Below, piece by piece: positions 35,786-44,215 of a stretch of 64,000 nt of DNA. The stretch comes from Bradyrhizobium sp. AUGA SZCCT0176 (GTDB lineage: Bacteria; Pseudomonadota; Alphaproteobacteria; Rhizobiales; Xanthobacteraceae): assembly GCF_018130145.1 (NCBI RefSeq), contig NZ_JAFCMB010000012.1, forward strand, positions 124,001 to 188,000, in the 5' to 3' direction. The position numbers and the translations under genes are program-made. Position 1 is the stretch's first letter, and each line of letters opens with the position of its first letter. Under the pieces are notes generated by a model. That model searched no databases, was not told the origin of the DNA, and saw only the letters and a list, made by a program, of their open reading frames with translations.

Positions 35786-37561
35786 TCAATGCAACAGTCC
35801 GGCTCTGTCCAGGCCATCGGCAATCCTGCGGACATCATCCCTATTTACAAAGGGCTGCCGCTCGTAGTGATTTTTGAAAGTATAATGCGGGTTAATCTCC
35901 ATCAGTTCGCGCCAGACGCGCTGGGCTTCCTCGATTTCTCCGAGATGGCCAAGGGCCGATGCAAGAACGGCCCGGGAAAAATCCGTCTTGGGTACCATCA
36001 GGATACGATGCTTCAGCAATGCAGCAGCCGTTTCGTATTTGCCCGCAAGGAGATTGGCGACACCGAGCAGATGCAGGGGCTGCTGCGTGTAAGTAGGGTC
36101 AAGTCGCATAGCCTTTTCGATCAGAGGTATCGCTTCCAGCGGTTGCCCCGAAAAGATGTAGATGTTGCCGAGGCACAAATAGGCTTCGGTTGAATTTGGG
36201 TTGAGGGTCAACGCGATTTCCGCCTCGGACTTTGCCCGTGCAAGGTCTGCCTCGAAAGTCGCGACGAGTGCCGCAACGGACCGCGCCAAGAGCTCTTGAG
36301 GGTCCTTTTCGATCGCCCGATCTGCGGCTTGCTTTGCCTGCCGGAGCGCAGTGTTCGAATCCGCGGTCCAACGGTTTTGATGGTTGAGCACGTAAGCAAG
36401 GGCGAGCGCCGCATAGGCCTGCGCATAGTCGCCATCCAGTTCGATCGCCCGGAGCAAGAAATCGCGTGCCTGTTCGAACACTTCGCGGCTCTGCGTTTTG
36501 CCGATCGCGATCAGATCGCGCCCGCGAAGGAAGCAGTCGTAGGCATCGATATTGCCGGTGCCGCTGCCCGCGACGCGGGCCTTTTCGGAGGGGCTCATGG
36601 TTACCTTTAGCGCCTCGACGATCCGGCTCGTAATGTCGTCCTGAACTTCGAACAGGTCGGACATATTTCTGTCGAAGCGTTCGGCCCAGAGGTGTGCGCC
36701 AGTTGCGGCGTCGATCAGCTGCGCTGTGATCCGCAGCCGAGCCCCAGCACGGCGTACAGAGCCTTCGAGCACCGTGCCGACGCCGAGGTCGCGACCGACG
36801 GCGCGGATATCGACCGCGCGCCCCTTGTAAGTGAAGCTGGAATTCCGCGCGATGACCGTTAGCCCAGAAATCTTCGATAGGTCAGTAATGATGTCTTCAC
36901 TGATCCCGTCGGAGAAAAACTCCTGTTCCGGATCGCCCGACATGTTCGTGAACGGCAAGACGGCGATTGACGATTTCCTGATGTGGGGTGCCGGGTTGGG
37001 AGTATGGAACGTTTGGACGGTCGCGGCTGCATCTCGGGGATGCCAGGTCCAGATGTGAATTGGACGGTCGATATTCTTGGCGTGGATTTCGCCGCCGTCT
37101 CGAAAACTAACGTCAACCCGCTTGCCGATGCTTTCGTGGACAACGGACGAGACGCAGATGCCGCCCGGCTCAGCAAGAGCCTCCAGGCGTGCGGCGATGT
37201 TGACGCCATCGCCGTATATGTCATCGCTCTCAAGAATGACATCACCCAGATTGATGCCGATTCGAAGCACGATAACAGCCTTGGGCGCCTCTTCGTTTGA
37301 GATCGCCACGCCCGTACGCTGCACCGCGAGCGCGCAATTCACGGCATCGATGACGCTACCAAATTCAACGAGCGTACCGTCGCCAATCAGCTTCACGATG
37401 CGCCCGTTATGGACGGCGATCGCCGGATCAAAGACAACCTCGTGGTGCCGCTTGAGCGCAGCCAGTGTGCCGACCTCGTCTGCCCCCATCAGACGCGAAT
37501 AGCCAACCACATCGGCAGCAAGGACTGCTGAAAGCTTGCGATTGACGCGAGGCTCAATCAT
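35786..37561 (-). CDS. adenylate/guanylate cyclase with TolB-like and TPR domains
   Basis: A 591-residue protein beginning at ATG 37561 (MIEPRVNRKLSAVLAADVVGYS), the family's usual start; a longer in-frame reading is rejected. The class III cyclase domain spans about residues 8-180, followed by a TolB-like segment (FFSDGISEDIITDLSKI) and C-terminal TPRs (YAQAYAALALAY, AEIALTLNPNSTEAYLCLGN). This cyclase-TPR type is highly expanded in Bradyrhizobium; the activating signal is unknown. The 37.6-37.9 kb upstream region holds a repeat copy. Confidence 0.9.
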   Translation of the reverse strand: MIEPRVNRKLSAVLAADVVGYSRLMGADEVGTLAALKRHHEVVFDPAIAVHNGRIVKLIGDGTLVEFGSVIDAVNCALAVQRTGVAISNEEAPKAVIVLRIGINLGDVILESDDIYGDGVNIAARLEALAEPGGICVSSVVHESIGKRVDVSFRDGGEIHAKNIDRPIHIWTWHPRDAAATVQTFHTPNPAPHIRKSSIAVLPFTNMSGDPEQEFFSDGISEDIITDLSKISGLTVIARNSSFTYKGRAVDIRAVGRDLGVGTVLEGSVRRAGARLRITAQLIDAATGAHLWAERFDRNMSDLFEVQDDITSRIVEALKVTMSPSEKARVAGSGTGNIDAYDCFLRGRDLIAIGKTQSREVFEQARDFLLRAIELDGDYAQAYAALALAYVLNHQNRWTADSNTALRQAKQAADRAIEKDPQELLARSVAALVATFEADLARAKSEAEIALTLNPNSTEAYLCLGNIYIFSGQPLEAIPLIEKAMRLDPTYTQQPLHLLGVANLLAGKYETAAALLKHRILMVPKTDFSRAVLASALGHLGEIEEAQRVWRELMEINPHYTFKNHYERQPFVNRDDVRRIADGLDRAGLLH

Positions 37562-37692
37562 GAAATTTTTCTCTAGAAACAGCGAACTTGCCAAAGAAAC
37601 CGCGATACATGGCTTAAGCCAGATGGCGTATCCTGGAAGGCGGCCAAAAATAATTCCAAACGGCATATTCTTAGCCTGATCTGAGGGTTCGC

Positions 37693-37775
37693 TCAATGTC
37701 CCTTCCGGGTCAAACTCAGAAATCGGGGCGGGTAACTGAGAAGTCTCCTTTGCCCTCAAGAACGGACATCGAAGC
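37693..37775. repeat. dispersed repeat, copy 3 (degenerate)
   Basis: Reads ATGTCCCTTCCGGGTCAAAC, then AACTGAGAAGTCTCCTTTGC and AAGAACGGACATCG. It has the inverted-repeat ends and the GGGTCAAACT-type interior but is shorter than copy 2 and lacks the GTGCCAA tail. Confidence 0.6.
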
Positions 37776-37840
37776 ACCCAGGCGCGCGTGCGTTGCGCTA
37801 CGCTTAAAGAGTTTCGTGCCGCGCCGCAGCAAGCAAACAA

Positions 37841-37870
37841 ATGGCCCGACGATATTGCACGTCGGGCCAT
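37841..37870 (-). terminator. rho-independent terminator of the secreted-protein gene
   Basis: A perfect 10-bp stem (ATGGCCCGAC / GTCGGGCCAT) with a 10-nt loop; on the minus strand it is followed by TTTGTTTG. It lies 60 bp beyond the stop of the gene at 37931. Confidence 0.75.
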
Positions 37871-37930
37871 TCAAGATCATCCGCTCTTCAGATAGGCAGC
37901 GTCTCTTTACTTTTTGAGACAGTTCGATGC

Positions 37931-38464
37931 TTACTTGGCCGGATCAGGTCGCGAACTTCCAACAGTAGACGGTATTTTGTACTCGCCGCGGAGTTCATCC
38001 CACACGGCCGTGTCACTGACCTGCACGACGTGGTACTCACCGCGGCCCGTGATCCCTGCATATTTTCCCGTGCCTCCAGTGAACTCGAAGGTACCGCGGA
38101 ACTCTTTCGGTTTGACGTCTTTCAAGACGTACTTGGCAAAGACCTTGGATCCATCGGCCTCTGTGAAGGTTTTATGGCCGCCGCTGGAATTGCCAACATC
38201 CGTTAGATCAACCACCTGATAGCGGGCTTTGTCGAGGAAGGGCTTGCCGTCGGCATTGAACACGGCGCCGTCGAATTCGGTGACCGACACCGTATGGTCA
38301 GCCCGGTCTTCCAGCTTAACGCTCTTGTTGGACAAGGTGACCAGAACGGCTCGACCGAACCATTGACCCGCTTCTTCAGCCACGGCCGGGGCAGAGGCCG
38401 CCGGGACTGCCAAGGCAAGAACAACACAACCACACATCCACGATGAATTGAGATGATACCTCAT
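37931..38464 (-). CDS. secreted protein, unknown
   Basis: A 177-residue protein with a signal peptide (hydrophobic stretch CVVLALAVPAASAPAVA, cleavage near residue 29) and a beta-rich mature part (AVLVTLSNKSVKLEDRADH, FRGTFEFTGGTGKYAGITG). The GTFEFTGGTGKY...G-GEY pattern recalls allene-oxide-cyclase-like/dirigent-type barrels, but I would not name it so. GGGAGG lies 5 nt before ATG 38464. Function unknown; exported. Confidence 0.7.
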   Translation of the reverse strand: MRYHLNSSWMCGCVVLALAVPAASAPAVAEEAGQWFGRAVLVTLSNKSVKLEDRADHTVSVTEFDGAVFNADGKPFLDKARYQVVDLTDVGNSSGGHKTFTEADGSKVFAKYVLKDVKPKEFRGTFEFTGGTGKYAGITGRGEYHVVQVSDTAVWDELRGEYKIPSTVGSSRPDPAK

Positions 38465-38489
38465 GGTTTCCTCCCAGATAGGTTGCGGG

Positions 38490-38837
38490 TTAAACGTTGT
38501 CGAGCAAAGACCTCCATGCTTGAGTTTCCAATGTGTCTATTAGACGCGTATCGCCATGCATCAATAGTCCACTGTGCTGACCTACATTCCCGTGCAACGA
38601 CCAAATCGGCCAGCGCTTCTTGAGCAGGCTCTCCGCCTTGACGCGCGCAGGTAAGCCGCCCTGATACTTCTCGACATAGTCGAGCAGCCGCGCGGTGCCG
38701 ATCAACCACGTTGCCTGCTTCGGTTCGCCCCTGCGGGCGGCCTCATCATTCCACCGGCAGATAGTTTGACCACAAACTTCGCAAATGGTCGCTGCCTGCG
38801 CGGTGGTCAGCAAGCCGCCATTGGCAATCTGATCCAT
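38490..38837 (-). CDS. small HTH-like protein, unknown
   Basis: A 115-residue soluble protein. Residues 8-35 (LLTTAQAATICEVCGQTICRW) look like a MerR/excisionase-type helix-turn-helix, followed by a basic segment (LPARVKAESLLKKRW). ATG 38837 is preferred over TTG 38867. Probably DNA-binding; the gene lies 25 bp upstream of the secreted protein on the same strand and may regulate or precede it in one transcript. Confidence 0.55.
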   Translation of the reverse strand: MDQIANGGLLTTAQAATICEVCGQTICRWNDEAARRGEPKQATWLIGTARLLDYVEKYQGGLPARVKAESLLKKRWPIWSLHGNVGQHSGLLMHGDTRLIDTLETQAWRSLLDNV

Positions 38838-39101
38838 TACGTCGCCTGATGGCGGCTTCCACCCCAAATCATCTGCAGCTGCTGATCGATCATGCGTTCA
38901 AAGTAACGGTCTATAGTGCGGATAAATTTCAGGTGGCCAATCCTTAAAGATCCTGGATCGATCTCGGCACGCGCATTTCTCGCATTTTTTAAGACGCCTG
39001 ATTTGAATATTCACTAAAAAACCGACGGCGGCTTCCTTAAGCTGATTCCGAAATTTTTAATAAATTCGGACCAGCCTCCCCTCAGCGGCAGGAGGTGTAT
39101 C

Positions 39102-39200
39102 ATGCATAATCATGACTTCGTGTCTGACGGATTTCTCGCGCTAATCGTAACCGCCCTTGTGATGTTGTGCTCAGGTTGGCTCGTTCTCGCGTTTAGCTAA
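39102..39200 (+). CDS. 32-residue membrane peptide with own RBS and terminator
   Basis: ATG 39102 is preceded by AGGAGG at an ideal distance. The product is a polar head (MHNHDFVSDGF) and one hydrophobic helix (ALIVTALVMLCSGWLVLAF). The stop is followed directly by a strong terminator hairpin. This complete expression unit makes a real gene likely despite its size. Confidence 0.72.
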   Translation: MHNHDFVSDGFLALIVTALVMLCSGWLVLAFS

Positions 39201-39228
39201 GGCCCCGGAGCGATCCGGGGCCTTTTTT
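39201..39228 (+). terminator. rho-independent terminator
   Basis: Stem GGCCCCGGA / TCCGGGGCC with loop GCGA, followed by six T. It starts at the base after the stop of the 32-residue gene. Confidence 0.9.
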
Positions 39229-39233
39229 GTCCA

Positions 39234-39644
39234 TCAGACGTTAGCGGTCTCATACCGAGCTGCAGGTTGAGACGCTCGAGGCTTTTCCTCGATTGGGCTT
39301 GCAGGCAATTGCAGTACGGTAGCCCTCTGCCCCGCAGCGAGGTCAGTGACAAGAACGATTGTACCGTTTGAGAATTCCAGCGCGTCGTGATGTTGGTATG
39401 GCTTATTGAGGTTTATTTGGCGAAAGCGCGCGAGTCGATCGCCGATGCTCTTGCAAAACATGATGCCATCAGTTTGAGCGTCATTCTCGAATGCTATCTC
39501 GGTCCCAGGACGAAGGCAGACCGCGACTTTCGAATCGTCTGGGCTCGCAAAGCCGTGAGTCCCAGTAGAAAAGTTGGTCGAGACCAACGTTTCCGCGACC
39601 ACCGCGGGTCGTGTCGCGACCGCATGTAAGCTGTAATCGCACAT
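39234..39644 (-). CDS. conserved hypothetical protein
   Basis: A 136-residue soluble protein starting MCDYSLHAVATRP. AGGAGG lies 6 nt upstream of ATG 39644. The pattern (GFASPDDSKVAVCLRPGTEI, then NGTIVLVTDLAAGQRATVLQLP) matches a hypothetical family that I know from Bradyrhizobium and Rhodopseudomonas; no function is assigned. It converges on the terminator of the 32-residue gene. Confidence 0.8.
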   Translation of the reverse strand: MCDYSLHAVATRPAVVAETLVSTNFSTGTHGFASPDDSKVAVCLRPGTEIAFENDAQTDGIMFCKSIGDRLARFRQINLNKPYQHHDALEFSNGTIVLVTDLAAGQRATVLQLPASPIEEKPRASQPAARYETANV

Positions 39645-40022
39645 GGATGCGCCTCCTATAAAGCGTCACCCCCAAATCACGAACCTCCAAACCGATTTGG
39701 TTGCGAGGTGCGATGATGGGGGATCAGTAGATTCCCTATCCCTCCGGGAGTCGACCTAAGAAACATTAATTCGGCGAGCCCCAGAGGCCTAACCGCCCGG
39801 ACCGCGCGTTGAGGAGCCGATCCCACTGCCGGACCAGCGAATGCTGGTCGTCGAGCATAGCGGGGCCCCACCATGATGGCCCGCATCGGCGTCATGCGGG
39901 CGTTGAACCGGAGCACCGCAGCGAGGATAAGGCCGCAATGAAAAATAAGCCTTGCGTTCGTTCAACAGGACGCGCTCAAATCATGGCAATAGAAGAGAGG
40001 CGTAGTGAGTGGGAGAACGGCG
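39645..40022. other. interval without a convincing gene
   Basis: The divergent promoters of the genes at 39644 and 40023 must lie here. A frame opening at ATG 39938 (+) overlaps the next gene out of frame and has no ribosome site; a minus-strand frame at 39677-39916 is Arg/Ala-rich without signals. Confidence 0.4.
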
Positions 40023-40274
40023 ATGGGCGCAATTGGAGCGGTTTTTCAGCCCGAGCTAATCAAATTGATGAGGGCAGTCCTTGACGATGCCACGGCAATA
40101 CTCCCCGAGGCAAAGCGCACGTCGACGATGAAAGCCGAAATCGCGTCTAACATTCTTGCATGTGCCGCGAAAGGCGAGCGGGACCCGATAGCGCTGAGAA
40201 TGGCTGCACTCTCGGCCATCGTGGAGTGTACTCACTATTCGCACGATATCTCTCCGGAGCGCAGGTTGGTCTAA
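40023..40274 (+). CDS. small conserved hypothetical protein
   Basis: An 83-residue helical protein (FQPELIKLMRAVLDDATAI, MKAEIASNILACAAKGE). GGGAGAA lies 6 nt before ATG 40023; GTG 40005 is an alternative start. The fold looks like short hypothetical proteins often seen in tandem in Bradyrhizobium. Function unknown. Confidence 0.6.
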   Translation: MGAIGAVFQPELIKLMRAVLDDATAILPEAKRTSTMKAEIASNILACAAKGERDPIALRMAALSAIVECTHYSHDISPERRLV

Positions 40275-40599
40275 AACATAAAAAGCCGCCCGGGCATGAC
40301 TCCGTGCGGCTCCTTACGCGACTGCCGGTTTCCCAGTTCCGTCGCTGCTGCCATAATAACCGTCGAGTGGTGCCACGGTTCCGGTGTGTCGCAAGAAAAG
40401 CCCGCCGGGCGTGAACCGGCGGGCTACATATCGCGTCGATATCCTCAGCGCTCAGCGTCTCACGGACTAGCAGCGCGGCCGCTACGCGCTGAATTGCTGC
40501 CCGGTGATGCCTTACCAACCTTCGGGTTGTCGCTCGCATGCGGGGCTCTCTGCGTTCCCATTGGTCGGGAGTGATGTTGGCGTCGCTGGTCTCGGACAT
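40147..40599 (-). CDS. small helical protein, probably frameshifted at its 3' end
   Basis: From ATG 40599 the first about 55 residues look real (ATTRRLVRHHRAAIQRVAAA, LLVRETLSAEDIDAI) and resemble short hypothetical proteins with an FtsH-tail-like helix. The frame then runs through a terminator-like hairpin (40397-40424, GCCCGCCGG / CCGGCGGGC, T-run on the minus strand) and into antisense of the gene at 40023. A stop is expected near 40430, so a frameshift is likely. Confidence 0.35.
   Translation of the reverse strand: MSETSDANITPDQWERREPRMRATTRRLVRHHRAAIQRVAAALLVRETLSAEDIDAICSPPVHARRAFLATHRNRGTTRRLLWQQRRNWETGSRVRSRTESCPGGFLCFRPTCAPERYRANSEYTPRWPRVQPFSALSGPARLSRHMQEC
40397..40424 (-). terminator. 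terminator-like hairpin
   Basis: On the minus strand TAGCCCGCCGG, a short loop and CCCGGCGGGC are followed by TTTTC. It suits termination of the small gene starting at 40599. Confidence 0.5.
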
Positions 40600-40840
40600 C
40601 CAGTCGATCTGATATCTATCGTCCCTTGCGCAGTTGCCCGATGGCTTGGAACAACTGTTCGCGCGTTGTGTCTGTGGGGAAGTAAAGCCCGCCGGTGCTT
40701 TCGGCTGGCATAGGTGTGCTATTCTCAGAAGTAACCTGACCCATGACTTACCTAATAGTTTGGGCCAGGCCTGTCGCGGTGTTCCTAGCACCTCGGCGGG
40801 CCGCTTGGTTTTTAAGCAGATTTATGGTACAACCAAATAT

Positions 40841-41311
40841 ATGAAAAAATCAAGTGCGGTTGCACCAAAAAGGCGCGGTCGACCTGCTATCAAAGGTGGC
40901 AGAGATCCACATATTGCTGCCAGGATGCCGCCCGCCCTGATCGCAGCGGTTGAGGCTTGGGCAGAAACCAACAAAACCAGCCGCTCTGACGCCTTCCGTC
41001 GGCTGGTCGAGTTGGGGCTCACTGTAAAGGCGAAACCGAGGCCAACCGGGCGACTTAGCGCCGCTCTCGTTGCGGACTTAGCCGTTGAGGCAATCGACAG
41101 CTTGGGGACGAAGGTCAAAGCGCCTGCGCGGCCGGCCGGCAAGCCGGGCCGGAGGTTGCGCGCTCAGGAGCTTGCCACGAAGGCGATCGAAAAGATTATC
41201 GATCCCGCGGCGGCCTCTGAAGAACAAGCCCAGCGCAGGCGGCGGCTAACCAAGGGGCCTCCGGAGTTTCGTGAGGCTCGCCTTGATCAGCCGAAGGCGA
41301 AGGGGAAGTGA
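40841..41311 (+). CDS. ribbon-helix-helix-type DNA-binding protein
   Basis: A 156-residue basic protein. The segment AARMPPALIAAVEAWAETNK followed by TSRSDAFRRLVELGL (about residues 26-60) has the strand-helix-helix shape of CopG/Arc-type proteins, and the tail is Lys/Arg-rich. ATG 40841 starts just before a basic stretch (KKSSAVAPKRRGRPA). It overlaps the next gene by 4 bp, so the two are translationally coupled. Probably a regulator of a neighbouring or mobile function. Confidence 0.72.
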   Translation: MKKSSAVAPKRRGRPAIKGGRDPHIAARMPPALIAAVEAWAETNKTSRSDAFRRLVELGLTVKAKPRPTGRLSAALVADLAVEAIDSLGTKVKAPARPAGKPGRRLRAQELATKAIEKIIDPAAASEEQAQRRRRLTKGPPEFREARLDQPKAKGK

Positions 41312-41502
41312 GCACGGCGGGCAACGACGATAAAAGCCCGCTTATCGATCTCGTTAGCTGCATCGTATGCAATCAAACAATGAGGCTCGAAAAAAGCTCC
41401 CCCGACGCTGAAGGAATTGACATCATTCAATATCGCTGTGACCTGTGTAACAGAATTGAGCAGGTGCGATTATTGCGCCGAAGTCGAGTTTCGACGGACT
41501 GA
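41308..41502 (+). CDS. small zinc-ribbon-like protein
   Basis: A 64-residue protein starting at GTG 41308, which overlaps the TGA of the previous gene. Two CxxC pairs (CIVC at residues 18-21 and CDLC at 44-47) suggest a single zinc ribbon. Likely an accessory or regulatory protein; partner of the upstream RHH-type gene by coupling. Confidence 0.65.
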   Translation: MSTAGNDDKSPLIDLVSCIVCNQTMRLEKSSPDAEGIDIIQYRCDLCNRIEQVRLLRRSRVSTD

Positions 41503-41677
41503 TCCAGCGATTTGCCAACCCCTCAGGATCTGCGCACGGGACGCGCCGACCGCGAAACCATCGATCGAGGGGGTTTGGCGAGGGTCAGCTTCGCCCCGCT
41601 TGCAGTATATCGCGCTCGTTCCGGAGGAACGTTTCCCTGGTGCTGCTTGTTGAACATCAGGGGCGTTTGGAGACACA

Positions 41678-41851
41678 ATGCAGGAAGAGTGCAATTCTAG
41701 TCCGGATCTGGGATTGGGTACGACTGTGCTAGCGATAATGGGTGCAACTGCGTTGGTAGCTGTTCTCTTTCTATTATCACCATGGAACGTCTCCCACATC
41801 GCATCGCAGACAAGTCCGCGGACGTTGTACGTGGCTGTACCAACGCAATAG
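41678..41851 (+). CDS. 57-residue single-pass membrane protein
   Basis: ATG 41678 is preceded by GGAG at 6 nt. The product has an acidic head (MQEECNSSPDLGLGTT), one hydrophobic helix (VLAIMGATALVAVLFLL) and a polar tail. It ends at TAG 41849 and the next small frame begins at the following base. Confidence 0.55.
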   Translation: MQEECNSSPDLGLGTTVLAIMGATALVAVLFLLSPWNVSHIASQTSPRTLYVAVPTQ

Positions 41852-41974
41852 ATGAACAAGAGAGTGGTGCACAAAAAGCCCACGCTAGCGCCGGTCAGCA
41901 CCAAGGCCGCCGCTTCGGACAGAAAGTCCCGCTGCACATCGCCAAAGTGGCAGCACTCGTTATCGGTGGCCTGA
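41852..41974 (+). CDS. 40-residue basic peptide, directly coupled
   Basis: ATG 41852 immediately follows the previous TAG. The product is strongly basic (MNKRVVHKKPTLAP... and SDRKSRCTSPKWQHS). No family known; coupling by position is the only support. Confidence 0.35.
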   Translation: MNKRVVHKKPTLAPVSTKAAASDRKSRCTSPKWQHSLSVA

Positions 41975-42095
41975 TTTGATTTCAGCCGCCCTCTCGGCCT
42001 GTTCCCTAGGGAACAGCGCCACGAGAACTTATCCGTCAATGTCGCAATCAGCCGAGGCAATGGTGCCCGGGAGAAAAAGGAACCAGGAGAGCGAC

Positions 42096-42419
42096 ATGAA
42101 ATGGGATTACCAGATTGAGGCAGCCGAACGCTCCGACTGCTGGCACATCTTTTATGGTGACGTTCAGGTCGGCACGATCGCGGTCCAGTCAGGGCTGCCG
42201 GTCAAGGCCAAGCAATGGAGATGGGACGTCGGCTTCTACCCGGCATCACATCGCGGTCGTTCCCGTAGCACGTCAAGTTTCAACGAGGCGCGGGCCGGCT
42301 TTGAATCTGCCTGGAAAGCCTATTTCCCGCGATGCACCGAAGGTGACTTCATCGAGTACCGGCGCCAACGCGCCTGGACGGCATGGAAATACGCTATGCA
42401 CGGTCGCGACGAGCGATAG
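42096..42419 (+). CDS. conserved hypothetical protein
   Basis: A 107-residue protein rich in Trp/Arg (QIEAAERSDCWHIFYGD, KQWRWDVGFYPASHRGR). AGGAGAG lies 6 nt before ATG 42096, so the longer in-frame ORF from 41976 is rejected. It belongs to a hypothetical family that I associate with Bradyrhizobium; function unknown. Confidence 0.75.
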   Translation: MKWDYQIEAAERSDCWHIFYGDVQVGTIAVQSGLPVKAKQWRWDVGFYPASHRGRSRSTSSFNEARAGFESAWKAYFPRCTEGDFIEYRRQRAWTAWKYAMHGRDER

Positions 42420-42449
42420 CGAATTCCGTAGCTAGCCATCGTGGGGCGG

Positions 42450-42932
42450 CTAACGTGACCGCCGCTTTCGTCCCGCATTAGGTGAGGATTTGACTCGTCT
42501 CTGGATGCCGATCAAGCGCATCATCGTGGATCGCTGAGAGATGGGCTGTGGTGCAGCCACTTCGGGCACATGTTGACCTTCAGACGGCGGCGGCGAAGCC
42601 TCGGGCGTCGGTTCGAGGTGTGCTGTAACGGATGCCGGCATAAACTCCGCAGTAATGGAGGGTGTTTCGGACATCGCCGAGGCTGGAGTTTCGAGTGACA
42701 ATAGAAACGCCCGGCCCGCGTCGGTAATCTGCCAACCGCCACCATCGACAGTCACGAAATGCGAACCGAAGATACTTAGGCCAGGCGCAAGCGCAGCTAG
42801 CCGCTTGGTTCGATCGGTCCAATCGGGGCCACTGGAAATGAGAATAGAAACCTGTCGCGTGAGTTCGGCGAGCGTTGCTCGCCCATCAACTTGACCGGCC
42901 AACACCTTCAAAACCGTGATCTGAAAACTCAC
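42450..42932 (-). CDS. hypothetical protein with winged-helix-like N-terminus
   Basis: A 160-residue protein from GTG 42932. Its first 85 residues (QITVLKVLAGQVDGRATLAE, KRLAALAPGLSIFG, GGGWQITDAGRAFLLSLE) look like a winged-helix domain; the rest is Pro/Glu-rich and basic at the end. The upstream in-frame extension reads through the terminator hairpin at 42964 and is rejected. DNA binding is a guess. Confidence 0.6.
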   Translation of the reverse strand: MSFQITVLKVLAGQVDGRATLAELTRQVSILISSGPDWTDRTKRLAALAPGLSIFGSHFVTVDGGGWQITDAGRAFLLSLETPASAMSETPSITAEFMPASVTAHLEPTPEASPPPSEGQHVPEVAAPQPISQRSTMMRLIGIQRRVKSSPNAGRKRRSR

Positions 42933-42963
42933 GTGCAGTCTCGCGCGCGCCCCGGATAAAAAC

Positions 42964-42999
42964 AAAAAGCCGCCTCCGGGACGATCGGGGGCGGCTTTT
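42964..42999. terminator. bidirectional terminator hairpin
   Basis: AAAAAGCCGCC, spacer, GGCGGCTTTT: A-run on one side and T-run on the other, so it can act in either direction. It lies upstream of the minus-strand gene at 42932; which transcript uses it is unclear. Confidence 0.7.
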
Positions 43000-43306
43000 C
43001 GATTACGCAATTACAAGCCCGGTAAGGCGACGATCAGGGTGGCAATTATTGGTGAACAAGAAGTTGACGAATTGAGCTAATCCCAGCTTTTCGGCCGTTA
43101 GCAGACTGCAACCGGAACCGGCGCGTTCCGGTCGCCGGCGGGTCTTGCTCCGCCTATGCGACACAGCTCTCAGGATAAAATTAAGCGTCGACTTGAACTT
43201 TGGGCGCTCGAAGCCGTCGCTCATCGATGCAGCGATCCTTCACACATCGGGGATCACGTAGTCGTCTTGGTCACGCTGAGAGATCGGCCACAGATCGAGC
43301 TACCGT
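43000..43306. other. interval with two overlapping doubtful ORFs
   Basis: A minus-strand frame (43224-43003, 73 codons, starting MSDGFERPKFKS) and a plus-strand frame (43156-43371) overlap antisense. Neither has a ribosome site or a recognised family. I do not call either. Confidence 0.4.
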
Positions 43307-43393
43307 TTAGTACCAGCGTCCTCGGCCGTACCAGCCGCCGCCGCCAAGCAGCAGGACAAGAAGTACAATGATGAGAAGTGTGGTGGTATCCAT
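43307..43393 (-). CDS. 28-residue hydrophobic peptide (GGGGWYGRGRW type)
   Basis: ATG 43393, with GGAG about 9 nt upstream, opens a 28-residue peptide: MDTTTLLIIVLLVLLLGGGG followed by WYGRGRWY. The layout, one Leu/Ile/Val helix then Gly run then aromatic-basic tail, matches a tiny protein family (DUF3309-like) common in rhizobia. Probably a membrane peptide; function unknown. Confidence 0.72.
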   Translation of the reverse strand: MDTTTLLIIVLLVLLLGGGGWYGRGRWY

Positions 43394-43583
43394 GCGTCTT
43401 ACTCCGCCTGCTGCATAATTGCGCAGCTTGGAATTCTAGCTATGACAACGTTTAGCCGGTGGTCTCGGTTCCAAGACCTCGCGGGGCGATGGGGTTACGT
43501 TGGGCAGTATTCGCTATTCCGCGACCAGGCATGCGGCGCCATGCGCTGGCGCGCCGCTGCGTAACCTCCGACAAGCGAAACCA

Positions 43584-43676
43584 TCATTGCGAGAAAATCA
43601 TAATGATCATGAATACAAATACGAGCGCACTCGCGGCGACCCCATAAATTAGATCGCCGCGTTCGCGTTTCGTCAT
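43584..43676 (-). CDS. 30-residue membrane peptide
   Basis: A frame from ATG 43676 with a basic head (MTKRERGDLIYG) and one hydrophobic helix (VAASALVFVFMIIMIF). The head-plus-helix pattern fits a small membrane protein. No strong ribosome site is visible. Confidence 0.45.
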   Translation of the reverse strand: MTKRERGDLIYGVAASALVFVFMIIMIFSQ

Positions 43677-43942
43677 GCTTTTGGATCCCAAAGGTCAGGT
43701 CCCTCTCTCCCAAGAGTGGCCATACGACCGGTTGATCGACCGTGAAAGGATGGCTTGAGCTACGGGGTGTTCCGCCCGTTGAACAGCCGCGGCGATTGGG
43801 ACGCCGTGCGAATGCCCAGCCTAAATCGAGGGTCGCGGCTCTCGCAAGTGGAACTCAAATTGCTCTTGCTCTGTTAGGTATGGGCCGCGCGGCTTCCCAA
43901 CCATTCAAGGCCGGCGCACCGTACAATTGCCGAGCCAACCCT

Positions 43943-44182
43943 ATGCCCAAGATCCGCGTTTCAATGCCGGAATTGCAGCGCCGAGCGTTGTTAGAAGTTA
44001 GAAAGCAGCCCGGCTGTCATAACGTCCAGGAAATAGCGATCAATCGTGTTGCAAAGCACGCTGAAAATAACTGGTCGCTCTGTGTGCTCGCAGCGGGCGC
44101 GGCAGATGCCAATACCGCCGCGCGCGCGGCGGTTCACGTCCAAACTATTTTGCGCCGGGACTATGATCTGCTGACGGATTGA
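43943..44182 (+). CDS. conserved hypothetical protein
   Basis: A 79-residue protein (MPKIRVSMPELQRRALLEVR, then ENNWSLCVLAAGAAD, ending RRDYDLLTD). ATG 43943 is preferred: upstream in-frame sequence lacks the family pattern. It resembles a hypothetical family seen in many Bradyrhizobium genomes. Followed 33 bp later by another small gene on the same strand. Confidence 0.72.
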   Translation: MPKIRVSMPELQRRALLEVRKQPGCHNVQEIAINRVAKHAENNWSLCVLAAGAADANTAARAAVHVQTILRRDYDLLTD

Positions 44183-44215
44183 TCTGTAGGTCCATAAAAG
44201 GAAGGCGGAGATCAA

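Noticed and set aside
40397..40424. Possible CRISPR or tandem repeat unit
   Set aside because: Only a single hairpin; no regularly spaced direct repeats were found anywhere in the window.
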